Origin: Acanthopleura granulata
Lineage: Eukaryota; Mollusca; Polyplacophora; Chitonida; Chitonidae
NCBI GenBank assembly: GCA_016165875.1
Contig: JABBOT010000012.1
Span: forward strand, 13,585,822 to 13,649,821
DNA: 64,000 nucleotides
Reading direction: 5' to 3'
Positions 10,384 through 21,299 of the stretch are shown here, one piece after another. Positions within the stretch are counted from its first letter, which is position 1, and the number at the start of each line of letters is the position of its first letter. The notes below the pieces were generated by a model, which saw only the letters and a program-made list of their open reading frames with translations, was not told the origin of the DNA and searched no databases. The position numbers and the translations under genes were made by a program.

Positions 10384-10632
10384 GTGGCCGAGGGGGTTAG
10401 CCCGTTGGCTCGGCGTTATGACCCCGTGGCTCTCACCAATGAGGTGTCGCGGAGTAAAGTTCATCCTCGCCAACGGTACGTGGGACGGTCCGCCAGCAAC
10501 CTGCGGATGGTCGTGGGTTTCCTCCCGGGCTCTGCCCGGTTTCCTCCCACCATAATGCTGGCCGCCGTCTTATTAGTGAAATATTCTTGAGCACGGCATA
10601 AAATACCAATCAAATAAATGAATAAATAAATC
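10384..10632 (+). mobile_element. Family-1 SINE with target-site duplication
   Basis: Plus-strand copy with a mutated A-box region (GTTAGCCCGTTGGCTCGGCG), the GCCAGCAACCTGCGGATGGT block and the AAATACCAATCAAATAAATG tail. The duplication TCACTCTTCA is present at 10,374-10,383 and 10,633-10,642. The B-box region is altered (GAGTAAAGTTCATC), so pol III promoter function is doubtful. Confidence 0.92.
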
Positions 10633-11034
10633 TCACTCTTCAAGTTTCTCATATTTTATAACGAGAATAGGACTGACCAGCGTGGACAGTGACATACAGC
10701 CTGGATATTACCTTTTTCCCATTTAGAAATTGGAAAGAAATCATACGTTTGGGATATCGAATGCATCCTGGTGTCCCAAGTCACACGAGGGGTTCAGACC
10801 CCACCCTCCCACACAGTCAGTGGTGCAGGTTACGGTTGTTTTGGGGACGTTGGTGCCAATAAGTAGAAGATCGTGCTCTCTTGTTTGGTATTGCATGAAG
10901 TTGAGCGATGAGCACTTGTCTTCCATCAGTGAATGGTGTGCATATCCGTATGTCATCCTGAGGCAGGTTCATTCAAGGTTTATGGTTTCCACTGGGCATG
11001 CGTTAAGCTGACCGTCATCGTTTTCATGAAAAAA

Positions 11035-11058
11035 AAATTATGGAGTGCAGCGTTAAAC
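11035..11058 (+). repeat. SINE-type tail relic
   Basis: The stretch GGAGTGCAGCGTTAAACAAC resembles the shared 3' tail (GAGTACGGCGT/TTAAAC) of both SINE families. The 250 bp upstream do not match either body, so this may be the end of a third, older family. Confidence 0.35.
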
Positions 11059-11261
11059 AACAACCGTTGTGTACTTGGACCCAACCTCTGCCGGGAGCAT
11101 CCAAATCTACTGATGTTGGTGGAAATTTCTGCCAGGTGACACAGAACATTACTGCCATTATTGAAAACAACTGGATATCTTCTTTGAAAATCCCAGCCTT
11201 GGTTAAAATAATTAGTTCAAAGTTCTTAGTTCCTTGGGGACTGCCTACCATTTCTTTGAAA

Positions 11262-11346
11262 ACTATTGTTTTAGAGTCGGTTGTTTTGGAATCGGTTGCT
11301 TTGGAAACTGTTCTTTTGGAAACTGTTGTTTTGGAATCGGTTTGGA
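11262..11346. repeat. 15-bp tandem repeat
   Basis: Five to six units of about 15 bp vary on TTGGAATCGGTTGTT. Because 15 is divisible by three the array stays open and translates as a run of VLESV/ALETV pentapeptides, inflating the open frame at 11,040-11,372. No gene support. Confidence 0.8.
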
Positions 11347-11486
11347 TTAATTTGATTATTGCTTTAGGTTGACCATTTCAGACTGACAACGGCTGTATTA
11401 ATGTTGGTCGGCAACCTTACAACTGACAACCATAAGCTTCTACTGCAGACTGTGCCCCCAAATCACCAGAATAAAGATTATTTACT

Positions 11487-11665
11487 TTTATTTATTTTCT
11501 AGTGCTCTACGCCATACTCCAGAATATTCCACTTTTTATACGACAAAGACAAGCATCATGATGGTACCGAACCGGATTGAAACAGGGGCAAATTCACAAC
11601 CATATACAGGTTGCTGGTAGACCTTCCCACATATGACCCGAAAGGAAACCAACAGGATTTTACTC
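11487..11665 (-). mobile_element. Degraded family-1 SINE
   Basis: Reading on the plus strand, CTACGCCATACTCCAGAATA, ACGACAAAGACAAGCATCAT and CAGGTTGCTGGTAGACCTTC align in order with a reversed SINE but with many substitutions. The head is missing. Confidence 0.72.
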
Positions 11666-11849
11666 CTAAAATATCACCCCGTTCACATGGACTTAGATCA
11701 CATAGCATGTACGATTATCTCTAAAAGAGTCGACTTCGATGACAAGTGCCACAGTTATGTGTCGCTCTTTCAAAGTCATTTTCAACTTCACTTGATAATT
11801 TTGCCATGCGCGAGATGCAAACAGTAGTAAGTGAAGATGAGCAGACGAT

Positions 11850-13200
11850 CAAACGAGGTGATGTGACTTTGGCTGACCAAACCTGTTCTCACAACCACTC
11901 ACAGTGGCCGCAATATACGTAATGCTCTAACCAAGACAGACAGCGTTACAAAGTGATCGTGACAGTACAGCTACGTTACGGAAATAAGTACAGACTATGG
12001 TTAAAACGTCATGCTATATAATTATAGGCTGGCCGCAAAGGAAACCTCAGTCAGACCGCAGGAAGTCTTTTTCTTCTGTCCTGGCCAACAACGTTTGTCA
12101 ACCCCACTGGTTTTAGTCGGCAAGCAGTGCTGTGAAGCAGCAATTAATAACAAATTAATGAAGATTTTATAATAGACGTACTGAAATACTACCAGTGTGC
12201 GTGATAGGCGCGTAACCAGCTTTTTTCTCGTCACCCGATGATAACATCGTTCCCATTCGTTCTCACAGCTGTCAGCAGAATATATATAGAATTCTGGAGT
12301 ACTTCGTGGTCATTTGTCACACACATCCAACAGAGTACGGCTCCCAAGCATTTTGTGGCCTCGATTGGTTGCCTTGTATTCTACTCAGGACTAGAAAAAT
12401 GTGTGTGGAGCACAGTTTAAACCACACCTGTCGGAAGCTGACAATTCCTGATACCCCACACCGCAGCCAGTTTTATATGTTTTGTTTTACCTAAAAAAAA
12501 GTGTGCACGTCTGGTGGTATAATTTGAATGCCTGAACCTATTGGTCGACATCCGAGTAAGCCGCCCTCAGAGGGACTATTCACTTAGCACATAAGTAGAC
12601 GACAGATAGAGCAGATAAAGCCCATCATAAACATATCTAGCCAATTAGACACATTTGAGGCTCGTCTTCAGCCTTATAGGGCTGGCCCAGTTGAAGCCCT
12701 CCTGGAACCATGTGTGAGAATTAAAAGGAACCCAATCAAGGCCCAATTTGTAGACCGTCCGTGTTGGGTGGGTAGTTTGGCGCTGTGCACAAGGAGATAG
12801 AACAATAAGCAGTGGTCAGCTCGGAGTCACTGTACGTTATAGCTGAATAGAATGTGATTTCTGGTGTCTTCAGAACGGCATAGCGTTTCTGTAAGACAAC
12901 ACAATAAATATATGATAGCTGCCTACTTCAAGCAGCTGCTGCTGTAAAATAATGTTGAAAGCTTTTTTACATATCAAGAAAGCAAATAAAAATGATGGAA
13001 AAGACAATTCAAAATGTATTAAATTATAAGGACGATGGTTCTTTTTTTGAAGCCTCGGAGGAATTTACTAAGTTTGGTTGTAAGCTCCCCAATGATTTAT
13101 TCGATTTAACCGTTACCAGTTTCTTATCGCTGTGATATGGACATTGACAGCAGGATAACAACCATTTGATCTACATTTTAAGCAGTGATGTTTCAGGATT
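11850..13200. other. Non-coding stretch
   Basis: No recognisable element. Two overlapping plus-strand frames at 12,238-12,494 and a minus-strand frame at 12,022-12,234 show no splice consensus or motif and are probably chance. Confidence 0.45.
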
Positions 13201-13212
13201 GCTAATTTAAAT

Positions 13213-13990
13213 GAATGAGTAATAACCGAAGTTGAAGCCGACTATTCGGCTAATGAGTGCCGCTTTCGGAGTATAATGACCAGACTTGAACCCGACTTTT
13301 CCTGTCATCAGGCGCACTTACGGAGTCTCGTGATCGGAGTTGAACCTGACTTTTCCTGTCACCAGGCGCACTTTTGGAGTATAATGAACGGAGTTGAACC
13401 CGACTTCTCCTTTGATCAGGCAAACTTTAGAGGTATAATGACCGGAGTTGAACACGACTTTTCCTTTCACCAGTCGCACTTTCGGAGTATAATAACTTTT
13501 CCTCTTGCCGTTTGCACTTTTGATGGTTGGTTAGCGGGCTAGACCAGAAACTTCTCACCAATGCGTTCGCGGTGAATTCAAATCCAGCTTATGCTGGCTT
13601 CCTCTTAGACCGTACCTGGGAAGGTCTGCCAGCAACCTGCCCGGTTTTTTCCCACCATAATGCCGGCCGTCGTCGTATAAGTGAAATATTCTTGAGTACG
13701 GCGTAAAACACCAATGAAATAAATAAATCACATTCGGAGTTTATGTGACCAGAGTTGAACACGACTTTTCCTGTGACCAGGTGCACTTTCGGAGTGTAAT
13801 GGCGGAGTTGAACCAGACTTCATCCCCACTGAGTCGTACTTTCGTACTATAAAGACATGAGTTGAACACAGCTGTTGCGATATAGCCAGGGGAACTTCGG
13901 GTGCATCGTCCATATTCCAAATGATACAAGCGTTGAATTAAACCTAGCTGAATGAATATAATGACCTGAGTTGAGCCGGGTTTTTCAGCT
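13213..13990. repeat. 54-bp minisatellite interrupted by a SINE
   Basis: Units of exactly 54 bp begin at 13,271, 13,325, 13,379, 13,433 and 13,487 with variants of GTATAATGACCGGAGTTGAA, CCCGACTTTTCCTG and CAGGCGCACTTTCGGA. Diverged units flank these at 13,213 and from 13,735 to about 13,990. The period is a multiple of three, so the array gives a misleading 88-codon frame with a repeated GVEPDFS motif. A SINE sits at 13,524-13,728. Confidence 0.93.
13524..13728 (+). mobile_element. 5'-truncated family-1 SINE inside 54-bp array
   Basis: The copy begins near the A-box (GGTTAGCGGG), has a B-box-like GTGAATTCAAATCC, lacks the middle GGTCGTGGGTTTCC block, and ends GAGTACGGCGTAAAACACCA then AAATAAATAAAT. 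Array sequence resumes directly after it. The flanks GCACTTTTGATGG and TCACATTCGGA are both versions of the array's GCACTTTCGGA block, consistent with a target duplication there. Confidence 0.9.
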
Positions 13991-14814
13991 AATGAGTCAT
14001 ATATTCATTTGCTAATTAATCATAAGTGTTGAGTTTAGCTGAACACTGTACAGAATTATGTGACAGCGGTATATATTGAAAGCTAGAGTTACACAACCTA
14101 CACACCGAACTGTACTCATTATATAACAGATAAAGTATAAGCGTTACCCGTGAATTGTGACAATGTTTTGGTTTTTGTTTACCTTACCTATACCTTGAAA
14201 ATAACTTGCTACAGAGGTTTTGAATGCAGCAATGCGTGAAACAAGTAGTTAAACTCATTATAACAAATACGCAACGCCTAATATACTTCTTGTCAGCTCC
14301 CCCCTCCACCTCACTGGAGGACATGCGTGTATATTAAAGTTGTATCTCACGCAACAGTGATCGACTGTAGAGGAAATATATATCCGCTAAATATATGTCA
14401 CTGTACGTTGTCCTATTTTCCATGCTATTATTTATATAACGGAAGTGATTTCCACTGAGTTTAGATTTTTCTCCCAGGTATCCATCTTTCACTGTTTTAG
14501 TTATATCGTCATTTAGTTCTATGAAGGCATACTTCCCTGGAAAATTATTTCTGGTGTTGTCAAACTAAAAAGTACCTGTAATAATTTACAACTGTTAAAC
14601 TACACCCAAGCTTGAAGTCTTGGTACTCTCAGTAATCTTTTTTTATCTGAAGGAAATGTTTTAGACACCAGACGTACAGAGCACCACACCCAATAGCAAT
14701 GCTCAGAAATCGAACCGTCCAGTACGCTTGCTACACCGAGGGTTTGAATCGCAGAATGTGCTTTTTACAAAGCGGAGAAAACTAAGGTACCATTAAACAT
14801 TACGCGTCAATTTA

Positions 14815-15097
14815 TGTGCGGATTCATTAGCCAGTGTCTATAGCTGACTCATTGGTCAGTGTTTATAGTTGACCGATTGGTCGGTGTCAGTCTTACTCGT
14901 TTGCCAGGGTCAAGTGGATTCATTGGCTAGTGTCAAGCGGATTCATCGGTCAGTGTCCAGTTGACACATTGGTTAGTGTCAAACGGATTCATTGGCTAGT
15001 GTCAAGCGGATTCATTGGTCAGTGTCAAGCGGGTTCAATGGTTAGTGTCAAGTGTATTCATTGGTGGTTGTGTCAAGCGGATTCATGGGTTAGTGTC
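14815..15097. repeat. 23-bp minisatellite
   Basis: About eleven units vary on GTGTCAAGCGGATTCATTGG plus T(C/T)A. Spacing is 23 bp across 14,931-15,060 and looser at the edges. The open frame at 14,930-15,127 is the array translated. Confidence 0.9.
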
Positions 15098-15756
15098 TGG
15101 CAAGACACTTTTATTGATCTAACTTAGCCTTAGTTTGACGAGGAGTGGAAACAGAAATAAACGGAAACAACTCTTTTTTCTGACTCATATCAATTTCTAA
15201 TCTGGAATTCTTAGCCATGGAATGTGCTGTATTAGAAAACATCACACAAATAAAAAAAGTATGTTTTTCAAACTTTGAGGTGGAATGTCTTTGGCTACAT
15301 ACGTACAAGTTCTTTTAAATACACACCTAATACCCTATGCTAAAGATCCAGTGTGTTGGTGCACTTGCTCATATCATGACGTATTAGATGACTCTTGATT
15401 AACCATCATGGAGGTAAAATAAGTCATATCTGACCACAATATCTTTCTGCATAAAACCAGTGCAGGCCTAATTTATTCTATGATTTAACTCTGACTCATG
15501 GCTGTTGTCGTTAACACTTGGGTGTTATGCGGAAATGCGTAAGAATTACATCCTGTAGGTGCGCTTGATGGGCTCTTTTTCTGTAATTTTTTTTTGTCAA
15601 CAGCTTACTTTCAGTTCAAACAAGACAAACCTGAATTCACATGCCCTGAATATACGTGAACAAGCATAAACTCGCGATAGCTGTGACATCTCGCAAAAAT
15701 TAATGGTTTTGATATCCATGACTATATCACGATGTTTTACTTTTTATGTTCATGTG

Positions 15757-15892
15757 TGGTGCCTTATCGTTAAAACATCGTCTTTTCAGAATCAATAAAC
15801 ATCCAACTGGAAGATGTGAGCTATGTGATGTTAATGAAACTGAAGCACATTTTCTTTTAAGATGTCCTCAATATAACGTTCCAGGAACATAA
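15757..15892 (+). pseudogene. LINE reverse-transcriptase C-terminal zinc-knuckle relic
   Basis: The plus frame from about 15,761 to TAA at 15,890 reads ALSLKHRLFRIN, then GRCELCDVNETEAHFLLRCP followed by QY. The C-x2-C-x7-H-x4-C pattern followed by P-x-Y is the Cys-rich end typical of non-LTR retrotransposon ORF2 proteins. Only this end survives; no reverse-transcriptase or endonuclease blocks were found upstream, and stops precede it. It is most likely a 5'-truncated, dead LINE insertion. Confidence 0.6.
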
Positions 15893-16221
15893 ATGTACAT
15901 AAAAGTTAATCATTTCGGCATTTTGAGCACACTTTTAAAGCTTGGCATTGTCCTCGACAGAACAGAGGTTAGGTTGCCGTGAGGTTGCAAAGTTCTCAGT
16001 GAACTCGAGAAAATGTTGATTTTGCTTCGTCTCTAATTCTTTTAGGTTAATAGCCATATAAAGTAGCTGCTTTTGTTGTATAACAGTGTGGCGTGCTTGG
16101 AAAACGACAAATATTCAACTTCACTTGCTCACTCGTCTCACAAAAACTAACCGTTTAGAGTTACCTGTCACTTTACACTGAAGTACTTTGCTAAGTGAAA
16201 GGCCCATATTAGAAAAGAATT

Positions 16222-16462
16222 AATTGATCTGATTGGTGCTTTTACGCCGAACTCAAGAATATTTCATTTATACAACGACGACGAGCGTTGTGGTGGGAGG
16301 AATCCGGGCTGAGCCCTGGAGAAACCTACGGCAATCCGCAGCTTGCTGGCGGAACTGTTTTAACGCACTGAGGTAACCAGCATGAGCTTGACTGGAACTC
16401 ACAATCGCCGCATTGATGAGAGGCACCTCGGCCATTACTCTGCGGTAGCCACTGAGGCCCCA
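16222..16462 (-). mobile_element. Family-1 SINE, diverged
   Basis: Reversed copy: tail ATTGGTGCTTTTACGCCGAA, body blocks GGTGGGAGGAATCCGGGC and GCAGCTTGCTGGCGGAAC, and head ending GGTAGCCACTGAGGCCCC. AGAAAAGA occurs at 16,211-16,218 and 16,466-16,473 as a probable target duplication. Confidence 0.88.
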
Positions 16463-16904
16463 TGAAGAAAAGATATCAGAAACTTGATCGACGAACAGAC
16501 ACATTAGGCGCTTGGTGCGGCCAAAACTTGCTGAGCAATGATGGAGGTTGCTAGAGGGAATCAGCACGTAATTAGCAGATATGATTTCCTGGAGGGAATT
16601 CTGTGTATTTCAGGGTTTGAAGTATTTGTAAGAGGGATATTTCTGGTCTAAATAGGCAGATGTGCTTGGTATGGAAATACATGTAATGGAAATTTTCTAC
16701 ACTTTAGGCCGGTATATAAATTGAGTTTTATTGTTGAAAGCCAAGATATCAGGAATATCAGGATGAGTCCTCATGACGTTGCTATAAGTACTGTACCCAT
16801 CTCAGAGGCTGACACAGGGTGGCCAGATGTTAACGGTCAGCCTTTGTCAAGACCTGGGACAAGTTGGATACGGCTAGCCGCTTCAGCCTCAGAGCATTTT
16901 TTAA

Positions 16905-17660
16905 GAATATCTTGAAATTTATCCAAGGTGTCATGAAATAATTTTAGATATTTTGAAATAATTTCAGATACCTGTATCTTGAATTCATTTCAAGATGTCT
17001 TAAATCGATTTTATCATATCTTAAATAAGATTTGTCCTATACATACCCCCAAAAAAACATTCCAGATATATGAAATTGATTTTAAGATTTCCGGCAATAA
17101 TTTCAAGACATCTTAACTAAAAGGTGTGGAGTGTAGATTGTACTTCCATCCAGAGAGCGGTTATTGTCGTTTCTGAAGTCCCCACTCATTTCTGATATGT
17201 GGTGCGCAACTATGGATATGTGACCGGTTAAGTTCATTTAACATATCTTAAAGACAATTTCAGATGTCTTAAATAGATGGTCACATATGAAGAATTGCGT
17301 CAAGACATCCTAGTAGATGTATTGGGGGCCTCCGTGGCTCAGTCGGTTAGCGTGCTATCGCAGCACAATGACCCGAAGCCTCCCACCAATGCGGTCGCTG
17401 TGAGTTCAAAACCAGCTCTTGCTGGCTTCCACTCCGGCCGTACGTGGGAAGGTCTGCCAGCAACCTGCGGATGGTCGTGGGTTTCCCCCGGGCTCTGCCC
17501 GGTTTCCGCCCACCATAATGTTGGCCGCCGTCGTACAAGTGAAATATTCTTGAGTACGGCGTGAAACACCAATCAAATAACTAAAAGAGTAGATGTATTG
17601 AATCCATTTCAAGATATCTTGAAGCTTTTATGAATTCAAAATATCTTAAATAGGCTGAAA
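16905..17660. repeat. AAGATATCTT-type short repeat region
   Basis: A loose array of palindrome-like motifs (AAGATATCTTGAA, AGATGTCTTAAAT, TTTCAAGACATCTTAA) recurs every 20-30 bp, from 16,905 to 17,110 and again from 17,235 to 17,660. The second part is split by the SINE at 17,325. Confidence 0.75.
17325..17587 (+). mobile_element. Full-length family-1 SINE, best preserved copy
   Basis: Starts GGGGGCCTCCGTGGCTCAGT (A-box TGGCTCAGTCGG within) and carries GCTGTGAGTTCAAAACC as the B-box region, the CCGTACGTGGGAAGGTCTGC and CACCATAATG body blocks, and the GAGTACGGCGTGAAACACCA tail. It is bounded by a perfect 13-bp duplication AGTAGATGTATTG at 17,312-17,324 and 17,588-17,600. The tRNA-like head is a pol III promoter, not a functional tRNA. 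The 95-codon frame here is the SINE translated. Confidence 0.96.
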
Positions 17661-17834
17661 CGACATCCCATATAGGTGGACACCAATCCCTTTTTAAACA
17701 TTGTTAATACGGTAAGGTAGTACTTGCCTGACCCCATGCGACACACTGTTATAAAATTGACGTGAAATATACGGGTAAAAGGCCTGGCAACGATGGTCGT
17801 TATATGATAGATTGAAATAATATGTGAACCCCAC

Positions 17835-17925
17835 ACGGATCACGTGTTTTACCACTAAAGCTGTTGTACAGTGGTAAAACCCTCCTAGAAATACCGGAGT
17901 TAGTGTGGTAAAAACACGGACTATT
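17835..17925. repeat. Short inverted repeat
   Basis: CACGTGTTTTACCACTAA at 17,839 and TTAGTGTGGTAAAAACAC near 17,905 are inverted copies around a 50-bp loop. This could be a hairpin or the ends of a tiny transposon; no target duplication was found. Confidence 0.45.
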
Positions 17926-18019
17926 TCTAATAGTGTAGCTAAGATAGGGTAATTGTTGAAAGATATAAGGTGTTCTAGGAATACCTTTTAATGGCAGGGC
18001 GGTGAAGGGTGCGGAGACT

Positions 18020-21000
18020 TTTGTGTTCATACACCCATGGAGTAAAGAATATTCCCATTGTTGTACGAAATTGTTTTGTAGATCAGTGTGAGAGGCAAAG
18101 AGCAGTCAGCGCCATATCTGCTTAAAGAATCGTTGGAAACATTACGCGGCTTTTATGAACACATCCGGCTTTAGTGCCGCTTACACCTTTGCCGTCTGAT
18201 ACTCCCTGGCCAATCCGCGATGCCTCAACACCATCCCTTGTCAGATACACTCGTGTTACCTCGGGTTCATCACGACCTGCTTTATACTGAATGTCTAACA
18301 GGCCTTCTATTGCTGATTTGTCAAATTAGAAATGTGTGTCTTGATTTATTTATAATCTATCTCTGTCATGAAAATATTTTTTATTTAATGATCGACATCT
18401 GTGGTTTTTCATCCCTGCATATATACTTTAATATCTGGCGTTTTGTGCGAGTGTGGTATGTGTACAGTTAATGACATGGGAATGCAGATGATGTCGCGCT
18501 GTAATCTTTGAATATTGTTAATAACACTGCATGGAGTTGATGTAAGTGGAGATGTGTAAGATAATCCACATCACATGAAAGCTTAAAGCATGCAGTATAC
18601 CATTCTAGTTATCCCCCATCCCAAAGAAAAGTATTTATAGTTTTCAAAATTTAATTTATATAATATTTTTATTATAAAAAGGAAAGGGGTCAAAATTCAA
18701 TGTACTCAACTGAGTAATAAAGAGAGTAATAACCGACATGAATACACAGTGTATAATATTGTATATGTAATAAAACAGAATAAGTGCAAGCCTGCAAACA
18801 AATCTCGATCTCCCCATCTCACAGTTACATCAATTTCTAGGGACAACAGGTGTCAACTTTGAGTCAAAATTAATTTAAACCTTCTTTCAGATGTTTTACA
18901 TCAAGATTCCATGTGAAATCCTACTGAACTGTACCTGGCAGATCAGTTAGATTTCATAATCAACTCATTTCTAAATGCTAGAGGACTGACCTTGTTGAGT
19001 TCTATCATTCATACATAGCAGCTTTAGTGTGCAACAGGCGTAACCTAGGCTCTCTATCTTTACTCCAGTTTAAAACTAACAGAACTTGCAAAAAATAATT
19101 AATCATAAAGAAATACACAATTAAGGCCCAGTTTCTAGGCCAAGCAATATAGCAAAAAAGATAGAGTTCTATTTGTATACAGATGCATATTCGTTTTTTT
19201 AAACGCGTAGCCTTCAGTTAATTACATCAGGTCATCAACAAATTCCTCAAATCACATCTCAGACACTGATTGCCTGGAGGAACAACGGTATGCCGGTTCC
19301 TTACGGCAACTATTTTATAACATATTGAATTTGATAGAAGTTAAATTATTCATCCTTCCACTGACTCCAGGTCGTGCATCTTGTGACCAGCAAAATAGCT
19401 GGGCATGCACATCCCTTCCGGGAAATCGTTTCATTTAATTTTCCTAATTTAAATAATAATTCCCTGAAGCCCTTTACGGTAAACTTGACTTCTAAGAGAT
19501 AAAAAATACGCCAAAAATCTGGTAAATATAGACGGCCTTTATTTCGTTTAAAATACAAATTTCGATTCACGTTGCCAGATATCCAACGCATGGGCATTCC
19601 TGTAGGACCAACGGCCCGTGCGTTCATGTAGTCGGCTCATGTAACGCGAGAATTTGTGCGAACATAACTACAACTGGTCGAAAATTTCTCACATTCGCAC
19701 ATTTAATTCTCACACAACTGATGGAGAAGAGAGAACGCCGACTGAGACTGAATTAGAGAATGTGTGATAAAATAACGTGTGTATTTCTCACGTGTTTGTT
19801 GACCTCACACTTGCACGTGTATTTCCAGGTCACGCTCGAGAGCGCGAGATTAACGCCAGCATCACGTGGTTTGACAAGATGTTGCGAATTATTCTCGCGA
19901 GTTTTCACTAATCTGCGCACCCTGAAACACAGGTATCGATAAAAAATCGTGTAAACATACATGCAAATTACAAGATTTTACATACTCTCTCTTCTGTCTT
20001 TCTCCTGCTCAGATGGCGAGCAGTCACGGCATCAAATAAATCAGTTCTGTTGATCGGAAAAATTCTTTGACAAATTTTTTTTTTCTTTTTTTTTTTTGTA
20101 TTTTTGCTATTTCTGTGGAGGACAGTTATTAATGTTTACTCAACAAGTTATGTATAATGTGTCTCAGTATTACACGTCAAATCTGGCAAATGATCGTGGA
20201 GCTGTGTCTATGTTTCTTTCGGTTAAGGTGAGCATGCATATGGATTTCAGTACAGTTTCCAAAGATGTTTTTCATGATTTTTTAATATTCTTTTAACATT
20301 GAATAAAATGCAGAAAACATTCGAGTTCAACGGTGGACTTTTATCGGCCTATTGAACAGGCTGGAACACAGTGACGTCACAGATTTTTTGTGCCAATCGT
20401 GCTGTGACTGATTACAAATAGGGGCGTAGTACTCCATCTATATATTCAAATGGAACGTAGACATAAAATAACTAGAGTATGTTTAATACGGTGCAATACG
20501 GTACTCCACATGGTTCAAAGCGTCAACCTTACAACCTTAATCTTTTAGGTTTAACATTGCTTTTTATATACAGACTCACAGTTTTCATTGTTGACCTGCT
20601 CAGGGGTAGGTGACACTTTTACTTGCGTGATATATCACAATATCGCAACATTCTACTCATAATAAACCCATATGTAACAAAGGTTTAAGTTGACCCGAGC
20701 ACAAGGAAAAAGGAAGCATTACTCTATTTAAACGAACAAACACTTAAGAGCGTCCTTTCACGAAAAGAAAAGGTTTTGTTGCAAAATAAATTACGTAAGA
20801 CTCTGGGATGCTCATTAAAGTTCATACGTATGCTCACACTCACACAATGAATTTAACAGCTGTTTTACAGCTGAAATACAGGCCTATATGAGATGTGACT
20901 GTATGTATTAAACAAAAATATCGGCATATGAAAAAACATACAAAAACAAGGTGAAAAGTACGAATCAAAGAAACCCATAAGGTTTTATGTCAGCTGATAT

Positions 21001-21210
21001 ATCTCTGATTAAATACAGAAAAAACAAAATGAGCACATAGTAACCCATTATTTAATTATTTAGTCACATTAATGTAAAGGGAATGTCTGTCCAGATTTTA
21101 AAGTGACACTGCGTGGCTCCGAAACAACCCTTGTTCCATGCATAAGATATAAAATTTTCATAAACATACAAATACATAACATACCATACACGCAAACTGC
21201 ACTAAATTTT
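18020..21210. other. Non-coding stretch
   Basis: No element recognised. The 19,640-19,940 part is rich in CGCGAG, TCTCAC and CACGTG words that resemble the composition of the fold-back element at 30.3 kb but show no clear alignment. A T-run lies at 20,078-20,100. Open frames here are under 95 codons without splice support. Confidence 0.45.
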
Positions 21211-21232
21211 AACAATCGCCTTGCCACTGAGT

Positions 21233-21281
21233 GAGTGACGGCGTAAAAAACCAATCAAATCAAGTGAATAAATAAATAAAT
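21233..21281 (+). mobile_element. SINE tail fragment
   Basis: GACGGCGTAAAAAACCAATC followed by AAATC and (AATA)n is the 3' end of a family-1 SINE; nothing upstream of it aligns with the body, so it is a tail-only or highly truncated copy. Confidence 0.75.
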
Positions 21282-21299
21282 CTTACCTAAGTAAAATCA

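Noticed and set aside
11040..11372. 110-codon frame with VLESV/ALETV repeats
   Set aside because: Explained by a 15-bp tandem repeat; no splice signal, start context or family match supports a gene.
13276..13542. 88-codon frame with repeated GVEPDFS motif
   Set aside because: It is the 54-bp minisatellite, whose period is a multiple of three, translated; it ends where the SINE begins.
17340..17420. tRNA gene suggested by A- and B-box motifs
   Set aside because: The spacing and lack of a cloverleaf, plus recurrence in many SINE copies with identical bodies and tails, show it is a SINE head.
19640..19960. Second copy of the fold-back element
   Set aside because: Shares CGCGAG/TCTCAC words with 30.3 kb but no colinear alignment or inverted ends could be found by eye.
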